Assembly: GCA_047967505.1 (NCBI GenBank)
Contig: CM106541.1
Reading direction: 5' to 3' (one strand)
From: Dipteris shenzhenensis
Lineage: Eukaryota; Polypodiophyta; Polypodiopsida; Gleicheniales
Length of the DNA stretch: 64,000 nucleotides
Each line of letters starts with the position of its first letter. Within the stretch, counting starts at the first letter, position 1. Under the pieces are notes generated by a model. That model searched no databases and was not told where the DNA came from. It saw only the letters and a list, made by a program, of their open reading frames with translations. Both the position numbers and the translations under genes were made by a program. Shown here piece by piece: positions 1 through 10,669 of the stretch.

Positions 1-49
1 GGTACTATCTATTGTCCTGCATTGGCTGAATTCGATCTTGAAACCGACC

Positions 50-190
50 TCACGTCCCAGTAGTAGTGTCCCAAAGCTCATATGCACTTAGGATGGTCTT
101 CATCTTGAACTTCCGGAGAGGATAGTTAGAGCCATCCAACTTTCCGCTTTCGCCGAATGGTGAGATTCGCAGTCTTGCGGGCTGGGCCAT
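50..190 (-). pseudogene. Copia Gag N-terminal fragment, cut short by a stop
   Basis: On the minus strand an ATG at 190 opens a 46-codon frame that contains the typical copia Gag start LDGSNYPL.KFKMK and then ILSAYELWD. It ends at a TGA at 52-50. The residue after NYPL is Arg, where related Gags usually have Trp. It lies just downstream of a primer-binding site and LTR on the same strand, so it is the 5' end of a copia element that runs off the left edge of the window. The early stop suggests a decayed copy, although a sequencing error cannot be excluded. Confidence 0.7.
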
Positions 191-244
191 CTCTCACAAT
201 CTGCTTGCAAATAGAAACACACTTCCAAATCTTCTTGCTAGAGT

Positions 245-260
245 CCAAGCTCTGATACCA
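245..260 (-). other. Primer-binding site of the left-edge copia element
   Basis: The minus strand reads TGGTATCAGAGC directly after the LTR end, the usual initiator-Met tRNA primer site of plant copia elements. It fixes the orientation as minus and the LTR boundary at 261. Confidence 0.8.
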
Positions 261-955
261 TGTAAGAAAATAATACGTCTGTGCTCAACAGATAACAAGA
301 TCTCGTACGCAAGAGAGAAAACAAGATAGTATGGAGAATCAAAATTTTGATTACTGCAGAATTGATACAATTGATGGCGTTGCCTCCCAGCTGTGCACTC
401 TTGTGAAAGAAGCTTCGATGGCATGCTAGAAATAGTAGAAGACGGAGGCTAAATGCTAAGGAATCAAGGTTGTTGTAGCCAATGATGAAATGGGCTTCAC
501 AGGCTTGCTCTTATATAGCCACCAGTCGTAGTCGGTTAGGCTCAATTGGGTGGCCGACCTAGTCCACCCAAAACGGTCGACTGGGGGTTGGTCCTAAAAT
601 AGGCCACCGACCATACGATAGAGTCAGTGCATAAAACAAAGCAACTAACCTACGGTCTCCGTTCGGCCCACAGCCATCCGGGATCATCTAAGGCTCCAAA
701 CGGGCCCCACAACCCGAGAGAGGGCTGCCCCGAGAAATGCTCTATTTACCCTCAGTGTGGTCAATCAAGGGATGCCTTCCTGCACTTGCATGTAGCCTAG
801 TTGGCGGTGTGCCAACTCTAGCTGAAACCGTCCAGCCATCAAGCCACACATGGCCCCCATCTAGTGTTCAAACCAAGACCTACCAGATAACTGAGCTACT
901 CAAATGCCTTCTCCTCATATGGGGGGCTTACAAGTAGAGTTAATTGGTTTCCACA
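261..955 (-). repeat. 5' LTR of the left-edge copia element
   Basis: On the minus strand the LTR begins TGTGGAAACC and ends TTTTCTTACA next to the primer-binding site. A TATA box (CTATATAAG, minus strand) lies near 515. The stretch TGTAAGCCCCCCATATGAGG (minus strand, from 932) closely matches the start of the GAG-only element LTR at 52617, so the two belong to related families. The outer boundary could instead be 932 (CTTACA); I prefer 955 because the related LTRs begin TGTTGGAAA. Confidence 0.65.
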
Positions 956-2529
956 TAGTTACATGAGAGTGGAGGATTGATATCTAACACAAGGAACAGA
1001 TTGCAGGTCGAGGAAAGAAATAGCACGATATTGAAACGGCAACGAAAGACACTTTTGCAAGTTTGCAAAGGGAGAAACAACAAGAAGAAAGAAGACTCCT
1101 TGCAAAGCAGCAGTAGCAGGAACCAGTTGCATATGCATGCATTTGATCATTGCCATCAAAGCGAAGAACAAAAGCTATGGTGTCATGATTGGTGGTAGCA
1201 TTCAAGGAAGCAACATCAGGCCATTCAAGTGAATACTTGTCTCGAGTCTTCACAAGCTTTAGCTTGCACCCTAACTAAAGTTCATAAAGTGACAAACCTA
1301 CCAACACCTCAGGAGATGCATGTAGGGCGGAAGCAATGCCAGATCCTCTCAGTCCAAGTAGTCTATGGGCTTTTTAAAAATGCAAGAAAAGGAGAGACAG
1401 CCTAAGTTCAGAAGTCATTACAATAGTGACGACATTTTGGCACAAAAAAACAAGAGTTTCTCTAAATAACAAGGACATCTATAGAAAGTGGCTAGGATTC
1501 AAGATGTTTGATGAGCACATCATACACATGCTTGATACCAAGTAGGTAAGTGGTTGCCTAAACCATCCCGATGGTTGTTTATGATTGAGTTTTGGGATAG
1601 TTTACTTGTTTCATTTCTTGATACGATGCAGGTCAATGGTTGCCTAAACCAGCCGAATGGTTGTTTATGATTGAGCTTTGGGATAGTTTACTAGGCTAGC
1701 TTGAATTTAACGTGATTGTCCTAAACCATCCCAATGGCTAGAATATCATGCAACCATGGCTGATTCAGCTCAAACACCAGAACCAGCTGGCTTGGACTTA
1801 ATGTGATTGTCTTAAACCAACCTGGTGGTTGGAACATCATACAACTGTGGTTGGTTCAGCTCAAACACTAGTTATGTGATTGTCTTGAAATCATGCAACC
1901 ATGGTTGGTTCAGCTCAAACAACAAGAATATATTTTGCAACAGAATAGCAATATTTGTTATTTTATTAAACCAGTCCGGTGGTTGGAATATCATGCAACC
2001 ATGGCTGGTTCAGCTCAAGCACTAGTGTGGTTGAATAGACATTAGTTGTTGACCAGCTAGATGGTTGAAATTATTGTGTTTCCTAGTACTTAAATTAGTT
2101 AAATTTAATTTCCTACTATTCGAGTCATATACCACTTAATTTGTAGACCGGGATGGCTTGGACTTAATGTGATTGTCCTAAGGTTCAGCTCAAGTACCAG
2201 TGTGGTTGAATAGACATTAGCTGTTGACCAACTAGATGGTTGAAATTATTGTGTTTCCTAGTACTTAAATTAGTTAAATTTAATTTCCTATTGTTCAAGT
2301 CGTATACCACTTAATTTCTAGACCGGGATGGCTTCGACTTAATGTGATTGTCCTAAGCCATTCCTATGCTATTTCAAGTCAAACCACTTAATTTCTAGAC
2401 AAGGATGTCTTGGACTTGATGTGATTGTCCTAAGCCATCCCCGTGCTGTTTTAAGTCAAACAGCAGTATCTAATTGAAATTGTGGTTAAATAGAAATAAA
2501 GATATGAAAAGCAATATATTGTTATAGAA
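956..2529. other. Non-coding stretch, mostly degenerate repeats
   Basis: I see no coding region that can be defended. The short frames at 959-1253 overlap one another on both strands and resemble nothing. From about 1560 the sequence is made of variants of a phrase like ATTGTCCTAAACCA.CC..GGTGG/ATGG, described separately. Confidence 0.6.
1560..2460. repeat. Degenerate tandem repeat array, left half
   Basis: Diverged repeats share phrases such as ATGTGATTGTCCTAA and ATGGTTGAAATTATTGTG. The clearest unit is about 174 bp, present twice (about 2014-2187 and 2188-2360) with a few substitutions. The same phrases resume at 8100-8330 beyond copia element 1, so the array was split by that insertion. 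Confidence 0.7.
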
Positions 2530-2827
2530 TGTAAAGAATAAGGGAGAGAGATAGGAGACTCAAGTTCAGCTTTCTTCACAACACACAAAAGAGAGAGGAC
2601 ACAAGGTTGGAGGGTGAAGCCTTTCTTCACTTTTGCACACAACAATAATACAATAGAAGAGGGAAATACCCTATATGTCAAACCCTAGAATACGTGGTTC
2701 ATATGTGAACCCAAACCAAAAACATATGTGGTAGTCTAACTACACCACGAGTACAACTAACATAGGCGCTGACATAAATGATAGTCATCCAGGAGATATA
2801 TCGGGGGTAGAGCTTGATATCTCAACA
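2530..2827 (-). repeat. 3' LTR of copia element 1
   Basis: The plus strand runs from TGTAAAGAATAAGG to ATATCTCAACA. It matches the copy at 7722-8019 and is flanked by TAGAA. On the minus strand it begins TGTTGAGATATC, as do the LTRs of elements 2 and 3. Confidence 0.93.
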
Positions 2828-2840
2828 CTCCCCCTCAAGC

Positions 2841-5800
2841 TCAAATCCATCTCACGTACACCAAGCAAGCTCCTAAATCTGCGAAGCTTCTTGGTACCCA
2901 ATGCCTTCGTAAAAATATCAGCCACCTGCTCCTCAGTGTGCTGACATAGACAAGATCAATCTCACCAGCTAGAACCTTCTCTCTCACAAAGTGATAATGC
3001 ACCTCAATGTGCTTCGTTCTAGCATGATAAACTGGGTTATTAGCAAGCATGATGCTGCTAATGTTGTCACAATGAATGACAACTGCTGCATGAATTGTCT
3101 GTCCCATATCTGCAAGTAGCTTCCGTAACCAAGCTACCTCACATGCAGCCATTGCTGCACCCCTGTACTCAGCCTCTGTGCTCGACAAGGCAACTGTTGG
3201 CTGCTTCTTGCTGCTCCAACTGATGGCATCACTCCCAAGGGAAAACATAAAACCACTAGTAGATCTCCTGTCTGAGACACTACCAGCCCAATCAGCATCT
3301 GTGTATCCATGTACCTGTAATGCACACCCAGCTTCATAAAACAGTCCATAATGCAATGTGGACTTCACATACCGCAGTATGCGCCTAGCCGCATCCAAAT
3401 GTGGCTTCCTCGGTGCCTGCATAAACTGACTCACCAGCCCCACAGCATAGCTCAAATCTAGTCTGGTTATAGTCATGTAAATCAAGCTACCTACTATGCA
3501 CCTGTACATAGTAACATCTTCAAGAAGCTCACCTATCTCTGCATTGAGCTTCACATTCTGCTCCAATGGAACAGAGATAGGCTTACAGCCTGTCATCCCA
3601 TATTTGGACAGCATGTCCAAACCGTATTGCCTTTGCAACAGCCATATCCCACTCGGGGATCTAATAACCTCAATGCCCAAGAAGTAACGCAGCTCTCCCA
3701 AATCCTTCATCTCAAATTTCTGCTTCAACAGCAGCTTCACTTCATTAATGTCTGCATCACTATCACCTGTAATAATCAAGTCATCAACATAGATGACTAT
3801 AAGCACAATCCCTCTGTTTGTCCTTTTCACATAAAGTGAAAAATCTGAATTGGAAATCTGAAATCCAATAGTGACAAGATATTGCCCTATCTTGTCTGAC
3901 CATGCCCTCGGCGCCTGTTTTAAGCCATACAAGGCTTTGCGCAACCTGCATACAAAATCGGGGTGTGAATTATCCTCATAACCTTCTGGCTGCATCATAT
4001 AAACCTCTTCCTGCAAATCACCATGCAAGAAGGCATTTTTCACATCCATCTGATGCAAAGACCATCCCTTTGCAGCAGCCATAGCAATTACTGCTCTCAC
4101 GGTTGCCATCCTTGCAACTGGGCTGAAAGTTTCCTCATAGTCAATTCCATATGTCTGCGCAAAACCTTTGGCAACCAATCTTGCCTTGTACCTGCTAACA
4201 GACCCATCAGCATTGTGCTTTACTTTGTAAACCCAATTGTAGCCAATAGCCTTCTTATCATGAGGCAAAGGCATCAAATCCCAAGTGTGGTTTGCATCCA
4301 AGGCAGCCATCTCTTCATCCATAGCTACTTCCCAATTTTTATGCCCTGCTGCATCCTCAAAACATGTGGGCTCTGGCTCCTCTAGAACCTTGACCATATA
4401 AGCATAGTGATGTGCTGTATACCCATCATATCTCAGCCTGTCAACTGGATACTTAATACGAGTGGACCTCCGTACAACTGGATCAGTTGCAGGAGTCTTT
4501 AAATCATGCCTGCTTTTCCTTGCACCAGGTGTAACAACAGAAGGAATCCCAAGTTCCTCATCAAGGCTCATTTCAGAGCCGCTTGACTCTCCATCAACAT
4601 GAGAGCTACCAGTAGACACATCAAACACTGGAGCATGGTCTACTTTTTCTTTTCCCTTATGTGATACCTGCACAACACTATCAGGGCTGCCATGTGACGA
4701 TTCACTAGATCTCAATCTCCCTGTCCATGCATTAGATCCACTAGTAGAGGACTCTCTGGGTCCACTCAAGGCTTGAGATTGCTGCTCTGCATTTATTGCA
4801 GCATTCCCATTTCCTGCATCTGCATCTCCTACCATAACAGTTGGTGCATACCAGCTGCTCATTTCATCAAAAACAACATCTCTGCTCACTTGCATTTTGC
4901 GGGTGGAAGGGTTATAACAGCGATACCCTTTCTGGTGCAGAGCATATCCAATAAAAATGCATTTTTCTACCTTTGGATCCAGCTTTGTTCTCTTCTCATC
5001 AGGAACATGAACATAAGCTATGCAACCAAATACCTTCAAGTGAGAAATATCTGGTTTTTGGCCTGTATACATTTCTTCAGGCGTCATGCCATGGACAGCT
5101 GCAGTGGGGGTTCTGTTCATAATATAAACAGCAGTTGCTACTGCTTCAGCCCAAAAATAATCAGGCATGTTTTTCTCATTTAGGATCGCCCGTCCTACTT
5201 CTGCAATATGCCTGTTCTTCCTTTCTGCAACCCCATTCTGCTGAGGGGTAGACCTGCATGAGTACTTCCTTTGAATTCCCTGTTCTTTCAGATATTCACA
5301 AAATTCTTCTGAAAAGTACTCTCCCCCTCCATCAGATCTTAGCACTTTAATATGCACACCTTTCTCTTTTTCAACCATGGCCTTAAAAGCCTTGAAATGG
5401 CTGAACACTTCACTTTTGTGCTTCATAAAATAAATCCACACCTTCCTAGTGTAGTCATCAATAAACGTCACATAATAATGGCATCCACCAATAGAAGCAG
5501 TTTTGGTTGTCCATACATCTGAATGGATCACTTCCAAAGGTCTTCTGCTCACCTTAGCATTTTTGGGAAATGCATGTCTGGCCTGCTTACCCATTTGGCA
5601 TGCTTCACATACCTTTTGCATTCCCTCAACTCTGAATTTAGGCAAACTTGCAACAATGTTTTTCGTTTGCATAGATTTCAGCCTTTGTATATTCACGTGC
5701 CCAATGCGCTTGTGCCATATCTCAATATCTGCAATGACACCTCTCCCATGCGCAAACATAGCAGCTTTCACCTCAGGCATATCAACATCCAAGGTGAACA

Positions 5801-6179
5801 TTCTGCCATTTTTGTTGCCTTTCACAACCAAGCGGCACTTATTTTTCAGGTCCTCAACAAAGCATCCATCAGGATTAAATCTAACCTGCAAACCTTGCTC
5901 AACCATCTGGCCAACTGAAACCAGGTTCTTAGTGACTTTTGGAACATGAAGTACATCTGCCAAGTACTTCGTTTTGCCATCCTGCATAGCCAATGGCACT
6001 TTACCAACCTGCGTAATTGGGTGCGCAGTATCATCACCTGTTTCAACATAACCTGGCTTATCCAAGTTTCTAACATCATGAAACCACTCACCATGACTGG
6101 TCATGTGGTTAGAGGCACCTGAATCAACATACCAAACATCATTGCAAGCTGCAGCATCTCCTAACATGGAGTTAACCAT
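2841..6179 (-). CDS. pol: Copia Pol polyprotein (protease-integrase-RT-RNase H)
   Basis: A 1,112-residue open frame. The aspartic protease motif DSGA is at residues 19-22. The GAG-pre-integrase region (IWHKRIGHVN) follows. The integrase shows a full DDE triad at about D221 (HSDVW), D283 (RSDGGGEY) and E319 (AERKNR), spaced D-62-D-35-E. RT has YVDD at 797-800, and RNase H has TDADWAG, SSTEAEY and HCDN. The frame lies exactly in phase with gag, separated only by TAG and one codon. Near 2945 two extra bases relative to elements 2 and 3 shift the frame, so the last 40 or so residues (normally the VADIFTKAL region) are replaced by nonsense. All catalytic motifs are present upstream of the shift. 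Confidence 0.9.
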   Translation of the reverse strand: MVNSMLGDAAACNDVWYVDSGASNHMTSHGEWFHDVRNLDKPGYVETGDDTAHPITQVGKVPLAMQDGKTKYLADVLHVPKVTKNLVSVGQMVEQGLQVRFNPDGCFVEDLKNKCRLVVKGNKNGRMFTLDVDMPEVKAAMFAHGRGVIADIEIWHKRIGHVNIQRLKSMQTKNIVASLPKFRVEGMQKVCEACQMGKQARHAFPKNAKVSRRPLEVIHSDVWTTKTASIGGCHYYVTFIDDYTRKVWIYFMKHKSEVFSHFKAFKAMVEKEKGVHIKVLRSDGGGEYFSEEFCEYLKEQGIQRKYSCRSTPQQNGVAERKNRHIAEVGRAILNEKNMPDYFWAEAVATAVYIMNRTPTAAVHGMTPEEMYTGQKPDISHLKVFGCIAYVHVPDEKRTKLDPKVEKCIFIGYALHQKGYRCYNPSTRKMQVSRDVVFDEMSSWYAPTVMVGDADAGNGNAAINAEQQSQALSGPRESSTSGSNAWTGRLRSSESSHGSPDSVVQVSHKGKEKVDHAPVFDVSTGSSHVDGESSGSEMSLDEELGIPSVVTPGARKSRHDLKTPATDPVVRRSTRIKYPVDRLRYDGYTAHHYAYMVKVLEEPEPTCFEDAAGHKNWEVAMDEEMAALDANHTWDLMPLPHDKKAIGYNWVYKVKHNADGSVSRYKARLVAKGFAQTYGIDYEETFSPVARMATVRAVIAMAAAKGWSLHQMDVKNAFLHGDLQEEVYMMQPEGYEDNSHPDFVCRLRKALYGLKQAPRAWSDKIGQYLVTIGFQISNSDFSLYVKRTNRGIVLIVIYVDDLIITGDSDADINEVKLLLKQKFEMKDLGELRYFLGIEVIRSPSGIWLLQRQYGLDMLSKYGMTGCKPISVPLEQNVKLNAEIGELLEDVTMYRCIVGSLIYMTITRLDLSYAVGLVSQFMQAPRKPHLDAARRILRYVKSTLHYGLFYEAGCALQVHGYTDADWAGSVSDRRSTSGFMFSLGSDAISWSSKKQPTVALSSTEAEYRGAAMAACEVAWLRKLLADMGQTIHAAVVIHCDNISSIMLANNPVYHARTKHIEVHYHFVREKVLAGEIDLVYVSTLRSRWLIFLRRHWVPRSFADLGACLVYVRWI

Positions 6180-6182
6180 ATG

Positions 6183-7142
6183 CTACATCACAAAAAGGTG
6201 CTCATTTCTGTCGTCACCATGCCCACTTGATGATGCATAGTTGCTTTGCTGCAACTTCCCACTTTTGATGTCATTCTGCTTTTTATAGCATGTATTCTCC
6301 TTGTGTCCAGGCTTTCCACAATAATAGCATTCTGTGCTACTATTTACTTGCTGGTTCCTTTGCCATGAACCACGGCCTCTTTGGCTCCCCCTGCCTCTAG
6401 AACTACCACGTCCTCCTCCATAGGACTGGTTTTCCTGTTGTTGCTGTTGGTTCTGATTTCCTGCACGGCCACCAAAACGGCCTCTTCCTCTACCCCTGCC
6501 TCTACCTGTATTCGAGTAGAAAGCAGTCTCTTGAGAAGTTGAGGTGGCTGAACCACCATTCCTTTGCTCTTCACTCAGCAAGAGAGCAATAAGTTCCTGA
6601 AAATCAGGAAATGTTTCACGGACTCCAATGGATGTCCGAAACTGTGCATAATCTTTCCCAAGACCATTCAAGGTCACGGACACTAAGTCCTCATCATCAA
6701 CAGGTGCTCCAATGGAGGCAAGAGAATCTGCAAGGCCTTTCACCTTCAAGGAATACTCATTTATATTCAGATTTTTCCTTTGCACATTGTGCAACTCCTG
6801 CTTTAGCTGCATCTTTCGTGCTTTGGTATTTGTGCTATACAGCTTCACCAATGTATCCCATGCCTCCTTAAGCGTCTCTACATCCTGTATATGCACAATC
6901 ATAGAATCTGAAATGCTAACAGACAGCCAATACAAGCATTTTTTGGCTTTTTCATGCCATTCTTTAAAGGCCTTCAATTCAGCAGGAGTGGGGGCAGTAC
7001 CCAAAACTGGTTCTGCAGTTTCACCACTGATGTAATCCCAAACTCCCTTTCCCATAAGGAAGTTTGTCATCCTGAACTTCCATGCTTGGAAGTTGTTCTT
7101 ATCAAGCTTCTCACTGACAATGGTAGACAGATTCTCAGACAT
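6183..7142 (-). CDS. gag: Copia Gag (nucleocapsid) protein
   Basis: I start at the ATG at 7142 (MSENLS), since the upstream extension has no ATG. The 319-residue product has the copia Gag head (NFQAWKFRMTNFLMGKG), an Arg/Gly-rich tract (GRGRGRGR, then QQQQQ) and a CCHC zinc knuckle CYYCGKPGHKENTC. Gag forms the particle and packages element RNA. It ends at TAG (6185-6183), where elements 2 and 3 have CAG and CAA; pol continues in the same frame after one codon. The TAG may be a decayed Gln codon or a leaky stop that sets the Gag:Pol ratio. Confidence 0.9.
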   Translation of the reverse strand: MSENLSTIVSEKLDKNNFQAWKFRMTNFLMGKGVWDYISGETAEPVLGTAPTPAELKAFKEWHEKAKKCLYWLSVSISDSMIVHIQDVETLKEAWDTLVKLYSTNTKARKMQLKQELHNVQRKNLNINEYSLKVKGLADSLASIGAPVDDEDLVSVTLNGLGKDYAQFRTSIGVRETFPDFQELIALLLSEEQRNGGSATSTSQETAFYSNTGRGRGRGRGRFGGRAGNQNQQQQQENQSYGGGRGSSRGRGSQRGRGSWQRNQQVNSSTECYYCGKPGHKENTCYKKQNDIKSGKLQQSNYASSSGHGDDRNEHLFVM

Positions 7143-7709
7143 TTTACAAATCACGAATTGCAACAGCAACCTGTAAACACAGCAAATGCCTCACAAGGGC
7201 AAATAGCAAAACTTCTGCAAAAAACCTCACAGGGGCAGATCTGCAACACTGACGAAAGTGGTATTTCACCACACAGTCACTTCCTAGTGACAATTTTGCA
7301 TCAACAGGCAACAGGCATGAATCTGCAACTCCCAATATCTCTGCACACAGGCATACGATGCAATTTCTGTGGCACTTTTCCACCGACTAGCCGCGCGCAG
7401 TGGTCGCACAGCGAAAAATAGGGCCTTTTTCTGAGTGCCTGCGAAGAACTTGCGCCTTCAAAACGGGCCCTGAAACGGCCTCAAATCAAAAAAATAAAGT
7501 CACCAAGGGCTTTGCCCTTACCCGCAGCATATACTGCGCTCTCGCCACACCACGAAGGGCCTCTCAATCTGAAACAGTGCACTCCTGCACTTCTGGCTGT
7601 GCTACCTGCAGAGATTTGCTCCCAAACTCGAAATAGGAAAGCAACACTGGTCCTCTTACAGGACACCACAAACTTGGCTTGCTTTCTTGAGCTCCTTACC
7701 ACGAACAAG

Positions 7710-7721
7710 GCTCTGATACCA
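7710..7721 (-). other. Primer-binding site of copia element 1
   Basis: TGGTATCAGAGC on the minus strand directly abuts the 5' LTR end at 7722 and matches the initiator-Met tRNA primer consensus. Confidence 0.88.
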
Positions 7722-8019
7722 TGTAAAGAATAAGGGAGAGAGATAGGAGACTCAAGTTCAGCTTTCTTCACAACACACAAAAGAGAGAGGACACAAGGTT
7801 GGAGGGTGAATCCTTTCTTCACTTTTGCACACAACAATAATACAATAGAAGAGGGAAATACCCTATATGTCAAACCCTAGAATACGTGGTTCATATGTGA
7901 ACCCAAACCAAAAACATACGTGGTAGTCTAACTACACCACGAGTACAACTAACATAGGCAGTGACATAAATGATAGTCATCCAGGAGATATATCGAGGGT
8001 AGAGCTTGATATCTCAACA
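7722..8019 (-). repeat. 5' LTR of copia element 1
   Basis: A 298-bp copy, roughly 98% identical by eye to the LTR at 2530-2827 and followed by the TAGAA target duplication. The few differences indicate a fairly recent insertion. Confidence 0.93.
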
Positions 8020-8436
8020 TAGAAATGAAGAGATATATATTTTTATTTTCTAATTGTGAAATTCAAAAATGAAAAGAAATATACTTGTTATTGTCTAATT
8101 GTGATCGTCAGGCTAAACCAACCCCGGTGGTTGAAATTGTGACTGTCCTAAACCAACATGGTGGTTGAAATTGTTTTGTTTTGCTAGTACCTTATTATAT
8201 ATGATTGAATTAAACCAGCTCGAGGGTTGAAATTGTTTTGTTTTCCCATAGGTTTAGTTTAATTAGACTGCATTTTTGCACATACTATGTTTTGTTTTGT
8301 TTTCCTCATAGTAGTGCAAAATGGGGGCCTACATGTTGGGTCAGTAGACAGACTATTTCAATTTTATGGATCAGAATCTTGACATTTCAATTGGCAAAGG
8401 AGCTTTGATAATTGGAAGCCTTGGTATGTCAAGAAA

Positions 8437-8611
8437 CTCAAAGATAGGTTTGTTTGTTCTTGCAATTTCCAAACATGCAAAGGCCTTGACCCGTGCAGGC
8501 AAGCTATGAATGACGAGAGATCTCAAAGATAGGTTTGTTTGTTGTTGCCAATTTCCAACCACACATAGGCCTTGACCTATGCATCTGCAAGCAAGGTATG
8601 AATGACTTGAG
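8437..8611. repeat. Two-copy tandem duplication, about 85 bp unit
   Basis: The phrase CTCAAAGATAGGTTTGTTTG begins at 8437 and again at 8522. Each copy ends in a stretch like AAGC.ATGAATGAC..GAGA. The copies differ at several sites and by small indels. Confidence 0.75.
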
Positions 8612-9079
8612 ATCTAGCAGTATTGGAGCATTGCTCCATGGGGATTGATGCCCATGTCTCCCCAATGAATGAACAGTCTGTAGGCCACTTGGATCCTCAT
8701 CATGTGTCACAAGAAAGGCCACTTGGTTCCTCATCATGTGTCCCAAACAATTATATGCTTGTTTTTGTAAATCCCAAACGATAGATTAACCCCACGCTTG
8801 TTTCTAGTATATCCCAAATGACCAACGTGCTTGTTTTTAGTCATCTAATTGCAGGTCATGGGATCCAATTACATTTTTCTTGGTTGCACACAAGGAAAAT
8901 AGCTCCCACAAACAGGCTAGTTCTCTTTAACAATTGTCAGATTTCAACCCATGGGCTGGTGAAATATTAGAAAATGCATTTTTTAATGGCGTCCCCTTTA
9001 GGATGGTTCTCTTTAACTATTGTCAAATTTCAGCCACCGTGCTGTGACCACAAATCCTAAATGAAGGAATTGCATGCCA

Positions 9080-9297
9080 TTCATCTTATAATAATAGAAG
9101 CAAACCACCGACCACTGCACTAGTGGTAGTTAATATGTTGGTGTGCAACCAATCAATTCATCTTGTAATAATAGAAGCGAACCACCGTGGTGGTGGTAGT
9201 TAATATCCTAGTGTGCAACCAACCAATTCATCTTGTAATAATAGAAGCAAACCACCACACTGGTGGCAATTAATATCTTAGTGTGCAACCAACCACT
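9080..9297. repeat. Three-copy tandem repeat, about 70-77 bp unit
   Basis: Units start at 9080, 9157 and 9227 with TTCATCTT.TAATAATAGAAG and end with TTAATAT...GTGTGCAACCAA. The middle of each unit varies (the CCACC/GGTGG part). There is no spacer-repeat structure. Confidence 0.8.
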
Positions 9298-10380
9298 GTA
9301 GTAGCGACCACTATTCCTGCACTACCACCTTGCTATCCTAAAATGGATCATATTGTTGCAAAGTGCTATACTAAAACAGTCCCCCTTAGGCTGGTTCTCT
9401 TTATCTATTATGAGATTTTAGTCACATCAAGCTAGTGACCACAAATCCTAAATGAATTGCAAGCTATAGAATCAGTCTGTATTATTGGAAAATGTCCATC
9501 AAATTATTAAGTCGAGCTCAGGGAAACATTTTCAAGTTATAAAGTCGAATTGAGTGAAGCAGTCATAAGAAAATAGAATCTTCAAATCCAACTAAATGCA
9601 ACATTTTTGAATTATGAAGTTCAGCCAAGTGAAGGAGTCATAAAAGAGGTATCCAAGGACGGATAAATGGCAAATTATTACTTTAAAACTAAAGTTATAT
9701 AGAAAAGCCAATGTATAGTCAGCCCCTAAAGTTATATACCAGGGTAGTATACAACCTCTTCTACATTTTGAAAAGAGACCACCATCGTATCTAAGGATGG
9801 ATAAATACAAAGACAATTTACTACTTAACTCAAGTTCTATTGAAAAGCCAATTGTATTAGAGGGCTAGTCGGCCCCTGAAAAAGTCTCCGGTAATATATA
9901 TCCAAGATTCCAAAAGAACAAGTCCAAGATCTTTGAAGGACTTTATATTTACACAAGGATTCTAGGACAAGGGCTTGACACTTTGCATAGTGGGAGCCTT
10001 TAGCAACATACTTCGCAAACTATGGGTTCTTATAATATTGAAGGCCTTTCCACAGTTCCTCCTATTATAGATCCATCTTGTGAATGACACTCTTGGGAAC
10101 TTCCTCCTCCAAGTGATCAATCTCATCTACAACAATCTTGGGTTGCCAAGGGACCCCTTGCAAAATGGTTTCATGAAGCTAAGGACAAGTGGCAGAAAAA
10201 ATGCAGTTGTTGTGGCTTTCCATCTCTATTCCTTTGTTGTTCCTTCACATGAGACCTATCGGGTTTTTAAACTTAGTTCGTGGTGTTAAGGGTGTAAATG
10301 GATAATATCTATGAGGGTGGGAAAAGTAAACTCCAATCCCAACAGCCTCAAAAAGGGGTAGAGGGCACATGGCTGCGTCG

Positions 10381-10640
10381 ACGATGTGAACAGCTACACC
10401 TCCATCTCTCCCTTCTTTGTGGGTGGTGCAAAACCATTACCTCTTGTTGTCAATTTGTTTTAGCTACCAATGTAGCTTATCCCCAGAAGTTTTGGCCTCT
10501 TGACATGCTAAAAAATCAGGTCTAAGTCATGACATTTTTAACCACCTTTAAGGATGGTGGGCTTGAGGTCATTTGTTAAGTCTTGAACGTTGATGCCAAG
10601 AAAGGAAAACTTGTCTTGCATAATTAAGGAGAGTTTTTGT
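10381..10640 (-). pseudogene. LINE ORF2 endonuclease, N-terminal half
   Basis: Minus-strand translation gives PDFLACQEAKTSGDKLHW, then WFCTTHKEGRDGGVAVHIV, with stops between. This matches the start of the L1 apurinic endonuclease (exonuclease-endonuclease-phosphatase fold), in which PDF.. LQE.K holds the catalytic Glu. It follows ORF1 on the same strand, as in an intact LINE. The rest of the domain is found on the other strand from about 13140. Confidence 0.65.
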
Positions 10641-10669
10641 TACTCTTCTTCTTAAAGCTTACTGGACTG

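Larger units (their letters stand above)
2530..8019 (-). mobile_element. Ty1/copia LTR retrotransposon, nearly complete (element 1)
   Basis: This 5,490-bp minus-strand element has two 298-bp LTRs (about five differences between them by eye) and a 5-bp target duplication TAGAA at 2525-2529 and 8020-8024. A primer-binding site (TGGTATCAGAGC, minus strand) lies at 7710-7721, and a purine tract GAGGGGGAG lies against the 3' LTR at 2828-2836. Inside are gag and pol in copia order (protease, integrase, RT, RNase H). Two defects are visible: a TAG between gag and pol, and a frameshift near the end of pol. It sits inside the degenerate repeat array. Confidence 0.95.
8025..10290. other. Non-coding repeat-rich stretch
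   Basis: No defensible gene. 8100-8330 continues the repeat array interrupted by element 1, and two local tandem repeats are listed separately. From 9300 to 10290 there are only short unconserved frames and AT-rich sequence. Confidence 0.55.

Noticed and set aside
3496-5949. Plus-strand frames within copia element 1
   Set aside because: They are antisense shadows of the Pol frame; similar shadows recur in elements 2 and 3.
9080-9297. CRISPR-like array
   Set aside because: Three tandem units without distinct spacers, in plant nuclear DNA; a simple tandem repeat.
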